Below, piece after piece: positions 1 through 6,797 of a DNA stretch of 17,305 nucleotides. Within the stretch, counting starts at the first letter, position 1. Each line of letters begins with the position of its first letter. The stretch is from an uncultured Oscillibacter sp. GTDB taxonomy: Bacteria; Bacillota; Clostridia; Oscillospirales; Oscillospiraceae. The position numbers and the translations under genes were made by a program. The notes beneath the pieces were generated by a model, which was not told the origin of the DNA, ran no database searches, and saw nothing but the letters and a program-made list of their open reading frames with translations. The DNA is taken from contig NZ_CAJULS010000038.1 of NCBI RefSeq assembly GCF_910587525.1, positions 1 to 17,305 of the forward strand, read 5' to 3'.

Positions 1-56
1 GGATTGAGACTGCCAAATTTCCGGGCACCGTCTGAGAACAACCCCCGTATTTTGGG

Positions 57-83
57 CGAATTTGACCCCCGCAGTCAAATTCG
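57..83. repeat. 10-bp perfect inverted repeat
   Basis: CGAATTTGAC (57-66) and GTCAAATTCG (74-83) are exact reverse complements around a 7-nt loop. The stem can extend outward by a G-T and two G-C pairs (54-56 with 84-86). No T-run follows on either strand, so a simple intrinsic terminator is unlikely. The function is unknown. Confidence 0.6.
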
Positions 84-107
84 TCCCTGGCGTTCTCTTA
101 ATCAGGG

Positions 108-220
108 CCCCGCCGGAGCCCAGCGAAGCGGGTCCGGTGGGGAGAGGAGGAAGGAACGGAGCTTGAGCGGAATTTTCGGCGTCAGCCGGAAATGCAGCGG
201 CGGAGTTTCTTCCGACGAGG
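108..220 (-). repeat. degenerate dispersed repeat, copy 1
   Basis: This stretch aligns with 9398-9489. Positions 139-162 match 9409-9432 in 22 of 24 bases, and 205-218 match 9474-9487 in 13 of 14 bases, with similar spacing between the blocks. The CCCC...GGGG pair bounding the first block is present in both copies. Read on the minus strand, both copies lie downstream of a minus-strand gene (lysC here, the ABC-F gene in the other). No open frame is shared, so I read this as a non-coding intergenic repeat family. Confidence 0.55.
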
Positions 221-231
221 ACCGTGCACGG

Positions 232-275
232 CCCGTTTTCTTTTTTCTCCACAAGCGGAGAAAAAAGAAAATGGG
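232..275. repeat. long A/T-rich hairpin, about 19-bp stem
   Basis: TTTTCTTTTTTCTCC (236-250) and GGAGAAAAAAGAAAA (257-271) are exact complements around the 6-nt loop ACAAGC. The stem continues through a G-T pair and three C-G pairs (232-235 with 272-275). On the minus strand it is the last strong structure after lysC and directly follows the three-hairpin element. The U-rich strand sits inside the stem rather than after it, so it is not a textbook terminator, but it may work as one in both directions together with the preceding hairpins. Confidence 0.6.
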
Positions 276-276
276 G

Positions 277-340
277 GGTGCAAATGCACCAGCCATCCTC
301 ATGGCTGAATCTCCCGCCCCCGCCGCAAGGCGGGCGAACA
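277..340 (-). repeat. three-hairpin intergenic element, copy 1 (after lysC)
   Basis: Read on the minus strand, hairpin 1 (334-319) is CCCGCC-TTGC-GGCGGG. After 11 nt comes hairpin 2 (307-290), CAGCCAT-GAGG-ATGGCTG. Hairpin 3 (290-277) is GGTGCA-TT-TGCACC, followed by a C-run and then a U-rich stretch. Copy 2 at 15352-15432 has the same stem lengths, 4-nt loops and 11-nt spacer. The 28 nt at 284-311 match 15381-15408 in 26 positions. It starts about 26 nt after the lysC stop in the lysC orientation. It could be a terminator or processing element, a small structured RNA or a mobile palindromic repeat. Confidence 0.65.
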
Positions 341-365
341 GCCCCCCTTGGCCAGCGGGCAAAAA

Positions 366-1577
366 TCAAATCTCGTCGAAGAACTTGGCGTGAATCGCCT
401 TCACAGCCCGGTTCACATCCTCCTCGTCCAGAAGGACGGACACCCGAATCTCCGAGGTGTTGATCATCTGGATATTGATCCCCGCCTCATAGAGCGCCTC
501 GAACATCTTGGCGGCCACGCCGCAGTTGCTGATGAGCCCCACTCCCACGATGGACACCTTGCCGATGCCGGCGTCCGTCTCAATGTGGTCGAACCGCAGC
601 GCGGCCTTGTGCTCGTTGAGGATGTCCTCCGCCTCCGTCAGGTCCTTCCGGTGGAGGGTAAAGGTGATGTCCTTGGTCTCCTCCCGGCCGATGGACTGGA
701 GGATCACGTCCACATTGATGTTGTGCTTGCTCAAAAGGTCAAAGACCTGGAAGGCGACGCCGGGGTTGTGCTCCAGGCCAATGAGGGCAATGCGGGCGAT
801 GCTGGTATCCTTCGCCACGCCGGCAATGTTGGTTTTCTCCACTTTTGCGACCTCCTTAACTTTCGTGCCGGGCTTGCGCTCCAGGCTCGACAACACTTCC
901 AAATTCACTCTGAACTTCTTGGCCAGCTCCACGCTGCGGTTGTGGAGCACCTGGGCCCCCTGAGACGCCAGCTCCAGCATCTCGTCATAGGTGATTTCCT
1001 CCAGCTTCCGGGCCGTGGGAACCAGGCGGGGGTCCGTGGTGTACACGCCGTCCACGTCGGTGTAGATCTGGCACAGGTCCGCCCGGAAGGCCGCCGCCAG
1101 GGCCACGGCGCTGGTATCGGACCCGCCCCGGCCCAGGGTGGTAACGTCGCCGTTGCGGTCCACGCCCTGGAAGCCGGTGACGATCACAATGCGGTGCTGG
1201 TCCAGCTCCGACTGAATGCGCTCGGAGTCGATCTTCTTGATGCGGGCGTCGGAGTGGACGGTGGTGGACTGGATGCCCACCTGCCACGCCGCCAGGGACA
1301 CGCAGGGCAGGCCCATGCTCTCCAGGGCCATGGCGCACAGGGCCACGGAGATCTGTTCTCCGGTGGAGAGGAGCATATCCATCTCCCGCTTGGAGGCATG
1401 GGGATTGATCTCCTCCGCCTTGGCGATCAGGTCGTCGGTGGTATCTCCCTGGGCGGAGAGGACCACGATCACGTCGTTGCCCTCCAGATAGGTCTCCGCG
1501 ATGATGCCCGCCACGTTCCGCAGCCGCTGGGCATCCCGGACGGAGCTGCCGCCGAATTTCTGCACAATCAAACTCAT
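366..1577 (-). CDS. lysC: aspartate kinase
   Basis: It phosphorylates L-aspartate with ATP to 4-phospho-aspartate, the first step toward Lys, Thr and Met (cytosolic). The 403-aa product has the usual length for a Gram-positive monofunctional enzyme. The amino-acid kinase domain (about 1-245) shows KFGGSSV at 7-13, STGEQ at 71-75, GRGGSDTSA at 149-157 and YTDVDGVYTTDPR at 172-184. Two ACT domains follow (about 260-325 and 338-400), where feedback inhibitors bind in this family. The ATG at 1577 is preceded by AAGGA about 9 nt away. It is the last gene of the ACT-hom-lysC cluster, but a 135-nt gap upstream with its own promoter-like sequence suggests partly independent transcription. The three-hairpin element follows its stop codon. 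Confidence 0.97.
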   Translation of the reverse strand: MSLIVQKFGGSSVRDAQRLRNVAGIIAETYLEGNDVIVVLSAQGDTTDDLIAKAEEINPHASKREMDMLLSTGEQISVALCAMALESMGLPCVSLAAWQVGIQSTTVHSDARIKKIDSERIQSELDQHRIVIVTGFQGVDRNGDVTTLGRGGSDTSAVALAAAFRADLCQIYTDVDGVYTTDPRLVPTARKLEEITYDEMLELASQGAQVLHNRSVELAKKFRVNLEVLSSLERKPGTKVKEVAKVEKTNIAGVAKDTSIARIALIGLEHNPGVAFQVFDLLSKHNINVDVILQSIGREETKDITFTLHRKDLTEAEDILNEHKAALRFDHIETDAGIGKVSIVGVGLISNCGVAAKMFEALYEAGINIQMINTSEIRVSVLLDEEDVNRAVKAIHAKFFDEI

Positions 1578-1619
1578 AGCTGTGTTTCCTTCTTTACCTC
1601 GAAGTCGTCATGGATGTAC

Positions 1620-1639
1620 GCGGGAGAGCGCTCTCCCGC
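1620..1639. promoter_or_regulatory. perfect 20-bp palindrome at the predicted lysC start of transcription
   Basis: GCGGGAGAGC is followed directly by its exact reverse complement. It begins about 8 nt downstream of the minus-strand -10 box (1652-1647), so it covers about +1 to +20 of the predicted lysC transcript. It could be a repressor operator or a 5' stem-loop of the mRNA (8-bp stem, GCGC loop). No T-run follows on the minus strand, so it is not a normal terminator for hom. Confidence 0.5.
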
Positions 1640-1646
1640 CTGTTCC

Positions 1647-1675
1647 ATTATACGCGTTCCGCCCGGCCCTGGCAG
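1647..1675 (-). promoter_or_regulatory. predicted sigma-A promoter for lysC
   Basis: On the minus strand, CTGCCA (1675-1670) and TATAAT (1652-1647) are separated by 17 nt. The -10 box is a perfect consensus and the -35 box matches TTGACA at four of six positions. It lies in the hom-lysC gap, with the lysC ATG about 63 nt beyond the predicted start site. Confidence 0.55.
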
Positions 1676-1710
1676 TGGCCGGAACCTGTATTCATAACCG
1701 CAGAATACAG
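1663..1710 (-). other. two inverted repeats between hom and the lysC promoter
   Basis: Immediately after the hom stop codon on the minus strand, CTGTATTC (1710-1703) can pair with GAATACAG (1693-1686) across a 9-nt loop. Then CCGGCC (1682-1677) can pair with GGCCGG (1668-1663), overlapping the lysC -35 box. Neither is followed by a T-run. Together with the palindrome at 1620-1639 they make the 135-nt gap almost entirely structured. They may stabilise the hom 3' end or attenuate read-through into lysC. Confidence 0.4.
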
Positions 1711-1712
1711 AT

Positions 1713-2903
1713 TCACAGCACCCGCATACAGGAGAGCACGTTCAGGCAGCGGGACTGCCGCCGGGCGTCCAGCCCGGTGATGGGGTCTGTCAAAAAGGCG
1801 GTCTCGCCGTCCTCGGAGAGGACCTCCACCTGGCCGAAGGCCATGGCCGCGTCAGCCAGACTGCCCTCGATGCGGTAGTAGTACCGGGTCTGGAGCTCCA
1901 GCGGGTCCTCAAAGCCCCCCGTCTCCGCCGACCAGCCGATCTCCTCCCGGCGGGGGCTGGCCTGGAGGGCCTCCATCACATCCGCCACGCAGGCGGAGGC
2001 GGTGGGCATCTCCCCGGCCCCCCGGCCATAGAACATGACCTCCCCGGTGGCGTTGCCCCGGAGCACCACGGCGTTGAACACGTCCTCCACTCCGGACAGG
2101 GGGTTGTCCTCCGGGATCAGGTGGGGGGCCACGTAAGCCGTGCGCCCGCCGCCGGGCATCCGCACCGCCCGGCCCAGCAGCTTCACCCGGTAGCCCGCCC
2201 GCTGGGCCACCTTCACATCCCGCAGGGAGATTTTGGAGATCCCCTCCACGGGTACTTTCTCCGGGTCCACCTGGCGGCCAAAGGCCAGGTCCGCCAGAAT
2301 GCAGATCTTCCGCCCGGCGTCAATGCCCTCCACGTCGGCGGTGGGGTCCGCCTCGGCGTAACCCTTGGCCTGGGCCTCCCGCAGGGCGTCGGAGAAGAAG
2401 GCCCCGGTGCGGACCATGCGGGTGAGGATATAGTTTGTGGTGCCGTTCAGAATACCGTACACCTCGTCGATGCGGTTGGCGGCCATGCACTGGGTCAGGG
2501 GATGCAGGATGGGGATGCCGCCGCCCACGCTGGCCTCAAAGAGGTAGTTCACATTTTTCTTCTTTGCCAGGGCCAGCAGCTCGCAACCCCTCTCCGCCAC
2601 CAGCTGCTTGTTGGCGGTGACCACGTGCTTTCCGGCGCTCAGGGCCCGCCTGGTATACTCATAGGCCGCCTCCACGCCGCCGATGGCCTCCACCACCACC
2701 CGGATGGCGCTGTCCTCCTCAATTTTTGCAAAGTCACCGGTCATCAGCTGGCGGAAGGGGCCGTCCCGGAAGGTCCGCACCAAAATGGCCTTCACCTGCA
2801 GCGGCTCCCCCAGCTTGCGCTCAATCTGCCGGGCGTTCTCCGCCACTACCTTGGCAACGCCGGTGCCCACGGTGCCAAACCCCAATATGGCAATCTGTAT
2901 CAT
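1713..2903 (-). CDS. hom: homoserine dehydrogenase
   Basis: It reduces aspartate-4-semialdehyde to homoserine with NAD(P)H, at the branch to Thr and Met. The Rossmann motif GFGTVGTG is at 8-15, TANK at 97-100, and the catalytic domain shows GGGIPI at 127-132, NGTTNYIL at 153-160, ADPTADVEGIDAGRK at 185-199 and the K199 region. At 396 aa it is shorter than many monofunctional enzymes (about 410-440). The C-terminus after residue 340 opens like an ACT domain (RYYYRIEG) but lacks the usual DxPGVLA segment and is only about 57 residues long. The ATG at 2903 has GAGAGG upstream. It follows the ACT-domain gene after 58 nt and precedes lysC. Confidence 0.96.
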   Translation of the reverse strand: MIQIAILGFGTVGTGVAKVVAENARQIERKLGEPLQVKAILVRTFRDGPFRQLMTGDFAKIEEDSAIRVVVEAIGGVEAAYEYTRRALSAGKHVVTANKQLVAERGCELLALAKKKNVNYLFEASVGGGIPILHPLTQCMAANRIDEVYGILNGTTNYILTRMVRTGAFFSDALREAQAKGYAEADPTADVEGIDAGRKICILADLAFGRQVDPEKVPVEGISKISLRDVKVAQRAGYRVKLLGRAVRMPGGGRTAYVAPHLIPEDNPLSGVEDVFNAVVLRGNATGEVMFYGRGAGEMPTASACVADVMEALQASPRREEIGWSAETGGFEDPLELQTRYYYRIEGSLADAAMAFGQVEVLSEDGETAFLTDPITGLDARRQSRCLNVLSCMRVL

Positions 2904-2961
2904 TGAAAAAACCTCTCTAATCTATCATTTCCGGTTCCGCGCCCCAGCGGGAGATACAGCG

Positions 2962-3402
2962 CTACCCCGCCAGAATCTCGAATTTCACCACGCCGTCCAC
3001 GTTTCCCGCGTCCGCCACCAGCTGCTCCAGGGACTCCGCCATCTCGCTGGTCTCGGCGGAAATGGTCACGGCGGCGCAGCCGTTGGTGGGGATGCTCTGG
3101 TTGATGGTCAAAATGTTGGCCCCGGAGGCGGCGAACACCGCCAGCACCCGGGAGAGCACGCCGGCAGAGTCCTTCAGCATGGCCTGAAAGGTGATGATAT
3201 GCTCCGACTTCATGTCGTTGAAGGGGCGCACAGAGTCCTTGTACTTGTAGAACGCGCTGCGGCTGATGCCCGCCAGGCGGGTGGCCTCCCCCACAGTATC
3301 CGCCTCTCCGGCCTGCATCATCCGCTTGGCCTCCGCCACTTTGACAAAGATCTCCGGCAGCGCGTCCGCGGCCACGATGTAGTATTTGATGGTCTTGCCC
3401 AT
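2962..3402 (-). CDS. ACT-domain protein, PheB/UPF0735 type
   Basis: This 146-aa protein has an N-terminal region with a helix-turn-helix-like stretch (about 36-56, TVGEATRLAGISRSAFYKYK) and a C-terminal ACT domain (about 67-145, with DSAGVLSRVLAVFAASGANI at 77-96). In Firmicutes this family (annotated PheB or UPF0735) commonly sits next to hom and is presumed to bind an amino acid, but its function is not settled. AGGAGG lies about 8 nt before the ATG at 3402. It is the first gene of the cluster with hom and lysC. Given the shortened ACT region of Hom, it may supply feedback sensing in trans; that is inference. Confidence 0.88.
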   Translation of the reverse strand: MGKTIKYYIVAADALPEIFVKVAEAKRMMQAGEADTVGEATRLAGISRSAFYKYKDSVRPFNDMKSEHIITFQAMLKDSAGVLSRVLAVFAASGANILTINQSIPTNGCAAVTISAETSEMAESLEQLVADAGNVDGVVKFEILAG

Positions 3403-3443
3403 TCCGTCCGCCTCCTACGGTCATTTGTCCGTTTATCCCGACT

Positions 3444-3472
3444 ATCGTACCACAATTCTTCCGTCAAAGCAA
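3444..3472 (-). promoter_or_regulatory. predicted promoter for the ACT-hom cluster
   Basis: On the minus strand, TTGCTT (3472-3467), 17 nt, then TACGAT (3449-3444), preceded by TGG as in an extended -10. The predicted start at about 3437 leaves a leader of about 35 nt, too short for a T-box or lysine riboswitch. The box match is moderate. A nearby TTGACG at 3466-3461 is a competing -35 with poorer spacing. Confidence 0.45.
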
Positions 3473-3565
3473 CCAAAACCGAGAAAACTCCTTTGTGGGA
3501 AACAGGGAAAGTTCCCCCGAAATGTCCGTTTACGGTGGGCAGATTGCCGAGAGTTGGGGACAGTG

Positions 3566-3595
3566 AACGCCGCGGGCCGTCAGGCCCGCGGCGTT
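3566..3595 (-). terminator. strong GC hairpin after the M18 peptidase gene
   Basis: AACGCCGCGGGCC (3566-3578) and GGCCCGCGGCGTT (3583-3595) form a perfect 13-bp stem with a GTCA-type tetraloop. It begins 12 nt after the stop of the minus-strand aminopeptidase gene. On the minus strand only two Ts close the stem; on the plus strand four Ts follow. It probably terminates the long ddl-to-peptidase transcript and separates it from the ACT-hom-lysC unit, though the weak T-tract lowers confidence. Confidence 0.65.
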
Positions 3596-3607
3596 TTCCG
3601 TCAGCTC

Positions 3608-5008
3608 TCACTTCTCAGATTCATACAGGGCCTTCATGCCCCGGTAGGTCTCCCAGCAGTCCAGCTTTGCCACCGTCTCAAAGGGGGCGTGCATACTCAG
3701 CACCGGCACGCCGGCATCCAGAGTGGTGATGTTGCGGTTGGCCATATACATGGCCACGGTGCCGCCGCCGCCGGCGTCCACCTTGCCCAGCTCCGCGATC
3801 TGCCAGGCCACGCCCGCGCTGTCAAAGACCTGCCGGACATAGGCCACGGTCTCGGCGTCGGCGTCGGAGGCGCCGGACTTGCCCCGGGCTCCGGTGTACT
3901 TGCAAAGGCCCACGCCGTAGTTGAGATAGGCGGCGTTGCGCTTTTCGTACACGTCGGCGTAGTCCGGGTCGTAGGCGGCGGTGACGTCGGCGCTGAGGCA
4001 GAAGGACTTCTCAAAGCAGGCCCGGACAGGCACGCCCTGGGCCCCGCACAGGTCCTCCATAAAGGTGTCGAAGGCGGCAGACTGCATTCCCGTCACGCCG
4101 TCGGAGCCGATCTCCTCCTTGTCCGCCAGTACGCACACGGCGGTACGGGCGGGGGTCCGCTCCAGGTCCAGCAGCGCCCGCAGGGCCGCGTAGGCGCACA
4201 CCCGGTCGTCGTGGCCGTAGGCGCCGATCATGCTGCGGTCCAGGCCGATATCGCAGGCATTCACCGCCGGCACAGCCTCCAGCTCCGCGGAGGCGAAGTC
4301 GTCCTCCGTGATGCCGTACTTGCCGTTCAGCAGCTTCATCACCGCCAGCTTCACCCGGCCGCTGTCCTCCTCGCCGCCGATGGGGCGGCTGCCCAGCAGC
4401 AGGTTCAGCGTCTCGGCGGGGATGGCCGTGGCCAGGGGCTTTTTGGCCTGCTCCGCCCCCAGGTGGGGCAGCAGGTCCGTGATGACCAGCCGGGGGTCCC
4501 CGGAATCGCCGCCGATATTCACCTGCACAGCGGTCCCGTCCCGCAGGGCCACGACGCCGTGGAGCTCCAGGGGGATGGTCACCCACTGGTACTTGCGGAT
4601 GCCGCCGTAGTAGTGGGTCTTGAAGTAGGCCAGCTCCGCGTCCTCATAGAGGGGGTTGGGTTTCAGGTCCAGACGGGGGGAGTCAATGTGCGCGGCGGCA
4701 ATCTGGGCGCCCTCCGCCAGGGACCGCTCCCCGATGCAGGCCAGCAGCACCGCCTTGCCCCGGTTGCTGAGATACACCTTGTCCCCCGCGCTCAGAGCCA
4801 TGCCCCGGGTATAGGGCCGGTAGCCCCGCTCCTCCGCCAGGCGGATCACCTCGGCGGCGCAAAGCCGCTCCGTCTTGCCCGCATCTAAAAAGGCCTTGTA
4901 CCCATCGCAGTAGGCCTCCATGGCCGCCTGATCCAGGGGACGGTCATAGCCGTTTTTCTTAGTGGACAAAAGTTGCTTTTTCAATTCCTTGAACTCTGTA
5001 TTTTCCAT
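3608..5008 (-). CDS. M18 family aspartyl-type aminopeptidase
   Basis: A zinc metallo-aminopeptidase of 466 aa that removes N-terminal residues, usually preferring acidic ones, from peptides in the cytosol. The metal and catalytic motifs of family M18 are visible: AAHIDSPRLDLK around His107, YGHDDR at 264-269, DKEEIGSDG at 296-304, SADVTAAYDP at 339-348 and VLSMHAPFE around His440. The full length matches bacterial members annotated 'putative M18 family aminopeptidase 1'. AGGAG precedes the ATG at 5008 by 7 nt. The gene starts 42 nt after the Sua5-CoaE stop codon, so it is probably the last gene of that transcript. Substrate preference is by family only. Confidence 0.95.
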   Translation of the reverse strand: MENTEFKELKKQLLSTKKNGYDRPLDQAAMEAYCDGYKAFLDAGKTERLCAAEVIRLAEERGYRPYTRGMALSAGDKVYLSNRGKAVLLACIGERSLAEGAQIAAAHIDSPRLDLKPNPLYEDAELAYFKTHYYGGIRKYQWVTIPLELHGVVALRDGTAVQVNIGGDSGDPRLVITDLLPHLGAEQAKKPLATAIPAETLNLLLGSRPIGGEEDSGRVKLAVMKLLNGKYGITEDDFASAELEAVPAVNACDIGLDRSMIGAYGHDDRVCAYAALRALLDLERTPARTAVCVLADKEEIGSDGVTGMQSAAFDTFMEDLCGAQGVPVRACFEKSFCLSADVTAAYDPDYADVYEKRNAAYLNYGVGLCKYTGARGKSGASDADAETVAYVRQVFDSAGVAWQIAELGKVDAGGGGTVAMYMANRNITTLDAGVPVLSMHAPFETVAKLDCWETYRGMKALYESEK

Positions 5009-5050
5009 CTCGGCACTCCTCTTGATATGATCGATATAGCATCTGACCTC

Positions 5051-6721
5051 TCAGATCTTTTTATTCTGCTTCTCCTCCCGGACGCCCCGGATCAGCCGCC
5101 CGAAAAACCGCCGGGCCATTCTCTGGAACTCCTCCGGGGTGTCGGCGTCGTTGCTGAGTTCGCAGCTGCACTTGCCCCGGTAGTATTCGTCCGGCTTCTG
5201 GGCGGTGACCCGCATCCGGGCATACCGCTCCGTGATATTGTCCCGGGCCATAATGCGCCGCACCCGCAGCTCCGTGGGAGAGGTGATGGCCACGGTCCGG
5301 TCGCAGACGATGTCCAGGCCGCTCTCCAGCAGGTTGATTGCGTCGATGGCGCAGACGCTGTCCCCCGCCTCGTCCAGCCGCCGCTGGATCTCCGGCACCA
5401 GGAAGTGGTAGACGATGGCGTTGAGCTTTTCCAGCTGCTCTTTCTTCATGAAGACCTCCTGCCCCAGCTTCTCCCGGTTCAGGGAGCCGTCCGACCGGAA
5501 CACGCCGGGGAAGGCGTTGGAGATGTCCTTCTGCATTTCCTCGTCCCTGGCCAGCATCTCATGGTAGACCTGATCGCAATCCAACACCACGGCGCCCAGC
5601 TCCCGCAGCACCGCCAGGGCGCTGCTCTTCCCCGCGCCGGTGCCGCCGGTGAGCCCCAGGACGATCTTCTCACTGTCGGCCTCCACCTCATGGAAGCCCG
5701 CTGCCTTTTTCAGCCGGTTGGCCACGGCCAGACCCAGCCCCTGCCCGTCGGGGCACTGGGTGTAGATCTCCGTTACTTTGGTGGCGTCAAAGGCCCGCAG
5801 GGCCTCGAACACCCGCTGGGCCTGAATCAGCTTGTCCTCCACCGGGCCGAGGGGATGGACCACCTGGTCCGGGAACATGCGGACATACTCGTCAAAGCAG
5901 ATCACGCCGGTGGTGGGGCCCGCCCGGCGCTTGATCTCCTGGGCAGACTTGGCCGGCGCGCCGGTGACCACCGTCACCGGTGCCTTGGGGGCGTAATGGC
6001 GGTATTTCATACCCGGGGCCCGGGGGCGCTCCCCCTCCGCCATCTGGCCGGTGACAACCCTGTCTATGGCGATGGGCCCGATGAGCCGCTCCAGCTCCTC
6101 CAGCGGCAGCCCGCCGGGGCGCAGCAGCCGGGGGGGCTCGCAGGTCATGTCCAGAATGGTGGACTCCACGCCCACCACGCAGGGTCCGCCGTCCACCACG
6201 CCCTCGATCCTGCCGTCCATGTCCTCCAGCACGTCTTGTGCGCTGGTGCAGCTGGGCCGGCCGGAGAGATTGGCGCTGGGGGCTGCCACCGGCACTCCCG
6301 CCTCCCGGAGGATGGACAGCGTCACCGGGTGGTTGGGGCAGCGGACCGCCACGGTGTCCAGCCCTGCGGTGGTCACATCCGGCACCAGCTCGCCGCGCTT
6401 TAAAATCATGGTCAGGGGGCCGGGCCAGAACTTCCGGGCCAGCACATAGGCCATGGGAGGGATATCCCGGCAGTACCGGGGCAGCCACTGGGCCCCGGTG
6501 AGGTGGAGAATCAGGGGGTTGTCCTGGGGCCGTCCCTTGGCCTCAAAGATCCGCCGGACAGCGCCCCCATCCAGGCCGTTGGCCCCCAGGCCGTACACCG
6601 TCTCCGTGGGAATGGCCACCAGGGCTCCGTCCCGCAGCAGCCGGGCGGCGGCGGAGATGTTGTCCTCAATGGTCTTCTGCTGTCCCTTCGTGTCCCGCAG
6701 GTCAAAATACAACGTATGCAT
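5051..6721 (-). CDS. fused Sua5/TsaC threonylcarbamoyl-AMP synthase and dephospho-CoA kinase
   Basis: One uninterrupted 556-aa frame carries two enzymes. Residues 1-335 are full-length Sua5: a YrdC domain (IPTETVYGLGAN at 37-48, KGRPQDNP at 62-69, FWPGPLT at 98-104, APSANLSGR at 147-155) plus the C-terminal Sua5 domain with the linker APGMKYRHYAPK at 235-246. It makes threonylcarbamoyl-AMP for tRNA t6A37. Residues 352-545 are CoaE-like: P-loop GLTGGTGAGKS at 356-366, DCD at 381-383 (usually DAD), DAINLLESG at 460-468 (usually DxPLLFE), and RRIMARD...ARMRVTAQ at 488-508. This domain should phosphorylate dephospho-CoA to CoA. The ATG at 6721 has GAGG upstream. It follows prfA by 76 nt, matching the common prfA-prmC-sua5 order but without prmC. 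Confidence 0.9.
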   Translation of the reverse strand: MHTLYFDLRDTKGQQKTIEDNISAAARLLRDGALVAIPTETVYGLGANGLDGGAVRRIFEAKGRPQDNPLILHLTGAQWLPRYCRDIPPMAYVLARKFWPGPLTMILKRGELVPDVTTAGLDTVAVRCPNHPVTLSILREAGVPVAAPSANLSGRPSCTSAQDVLEDMDGRIEGVVDGGPCVVGVESTILDMTCEPPRLLRPGGLPLEELERLIGPIAIDRVVTGQMAEGERPRAPGMKYRHYAPKAPVTVVTGAPAKSAQEIKRRAGPTTGVICFDEYVRMFPDQVVHPLGPVEDKLIQAQRVFEALRAFDATKVTEIYTQCPDGQGLGLAVANRLKKAAGFHEVEADSEKIVLGLTGGTGAGKSSALAVLRELGAVVLDCDQVYHEMLARDEEMQKDISNAFPGVFRSDGSLNREKLGQEVFMKKEQLEKLNAIVYHFLVPEIQRRLDEAGDSVCAIDAINLLESGLDIVCDRTVAITSPTELRVRRIMARDNITERYARMRVTAQKPDEYYRGKCSCELSNDADTPEEFQRMARRFFGRLIRGVREEKQNKKI

Positions 6722-6797
6722 ACTCTTCGCCTCTATCTCTCTAGTGGGTTTCCACCCGCTGTTTTCTCCGTGTTCAGGCCCTGTTTGAAAAATGGCC

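Larger units (their letters stand above)
1..365. other. gene-free, inverted-repeat-rich intergenic region
   Basis: I find no convincing gene here: the open frames are low-complexity Pro/Arg/Ala-rich translations without a family resemblance. The stretch lies downstream of lysC. It holds at least six inverted repeats: 57-83, a GC-rich imperfect one at about 108-142, a 10-bp palindrome CCGTGCACGG at 222-231, a long A/T-rich one at 232-275, and the three-hairpin element at 277-334. Its 108-220 part resembles 9398-9489. It is best read as a transcription end region carrying dispersed repeats. Confidence 0.6.

Noticed and set aside
3403..3443. T-box or lysine riboswitch ahead of the ACT-hom-lysC cluster
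   Set aside because: The predicted leader is about 35 nt and shows no T-box sequence or multi-helix aptamer.
3386..4888. Long plus-strand open frames opposite the M18 peptidase and most other minus-strand genes
   Set aside because: They are His/Gly/Ala/Leu-rich antisense translations created by GC-biased third positions, lack recognisable motifs or good ribosome binding sites, and lie over genes with clear family motifs.
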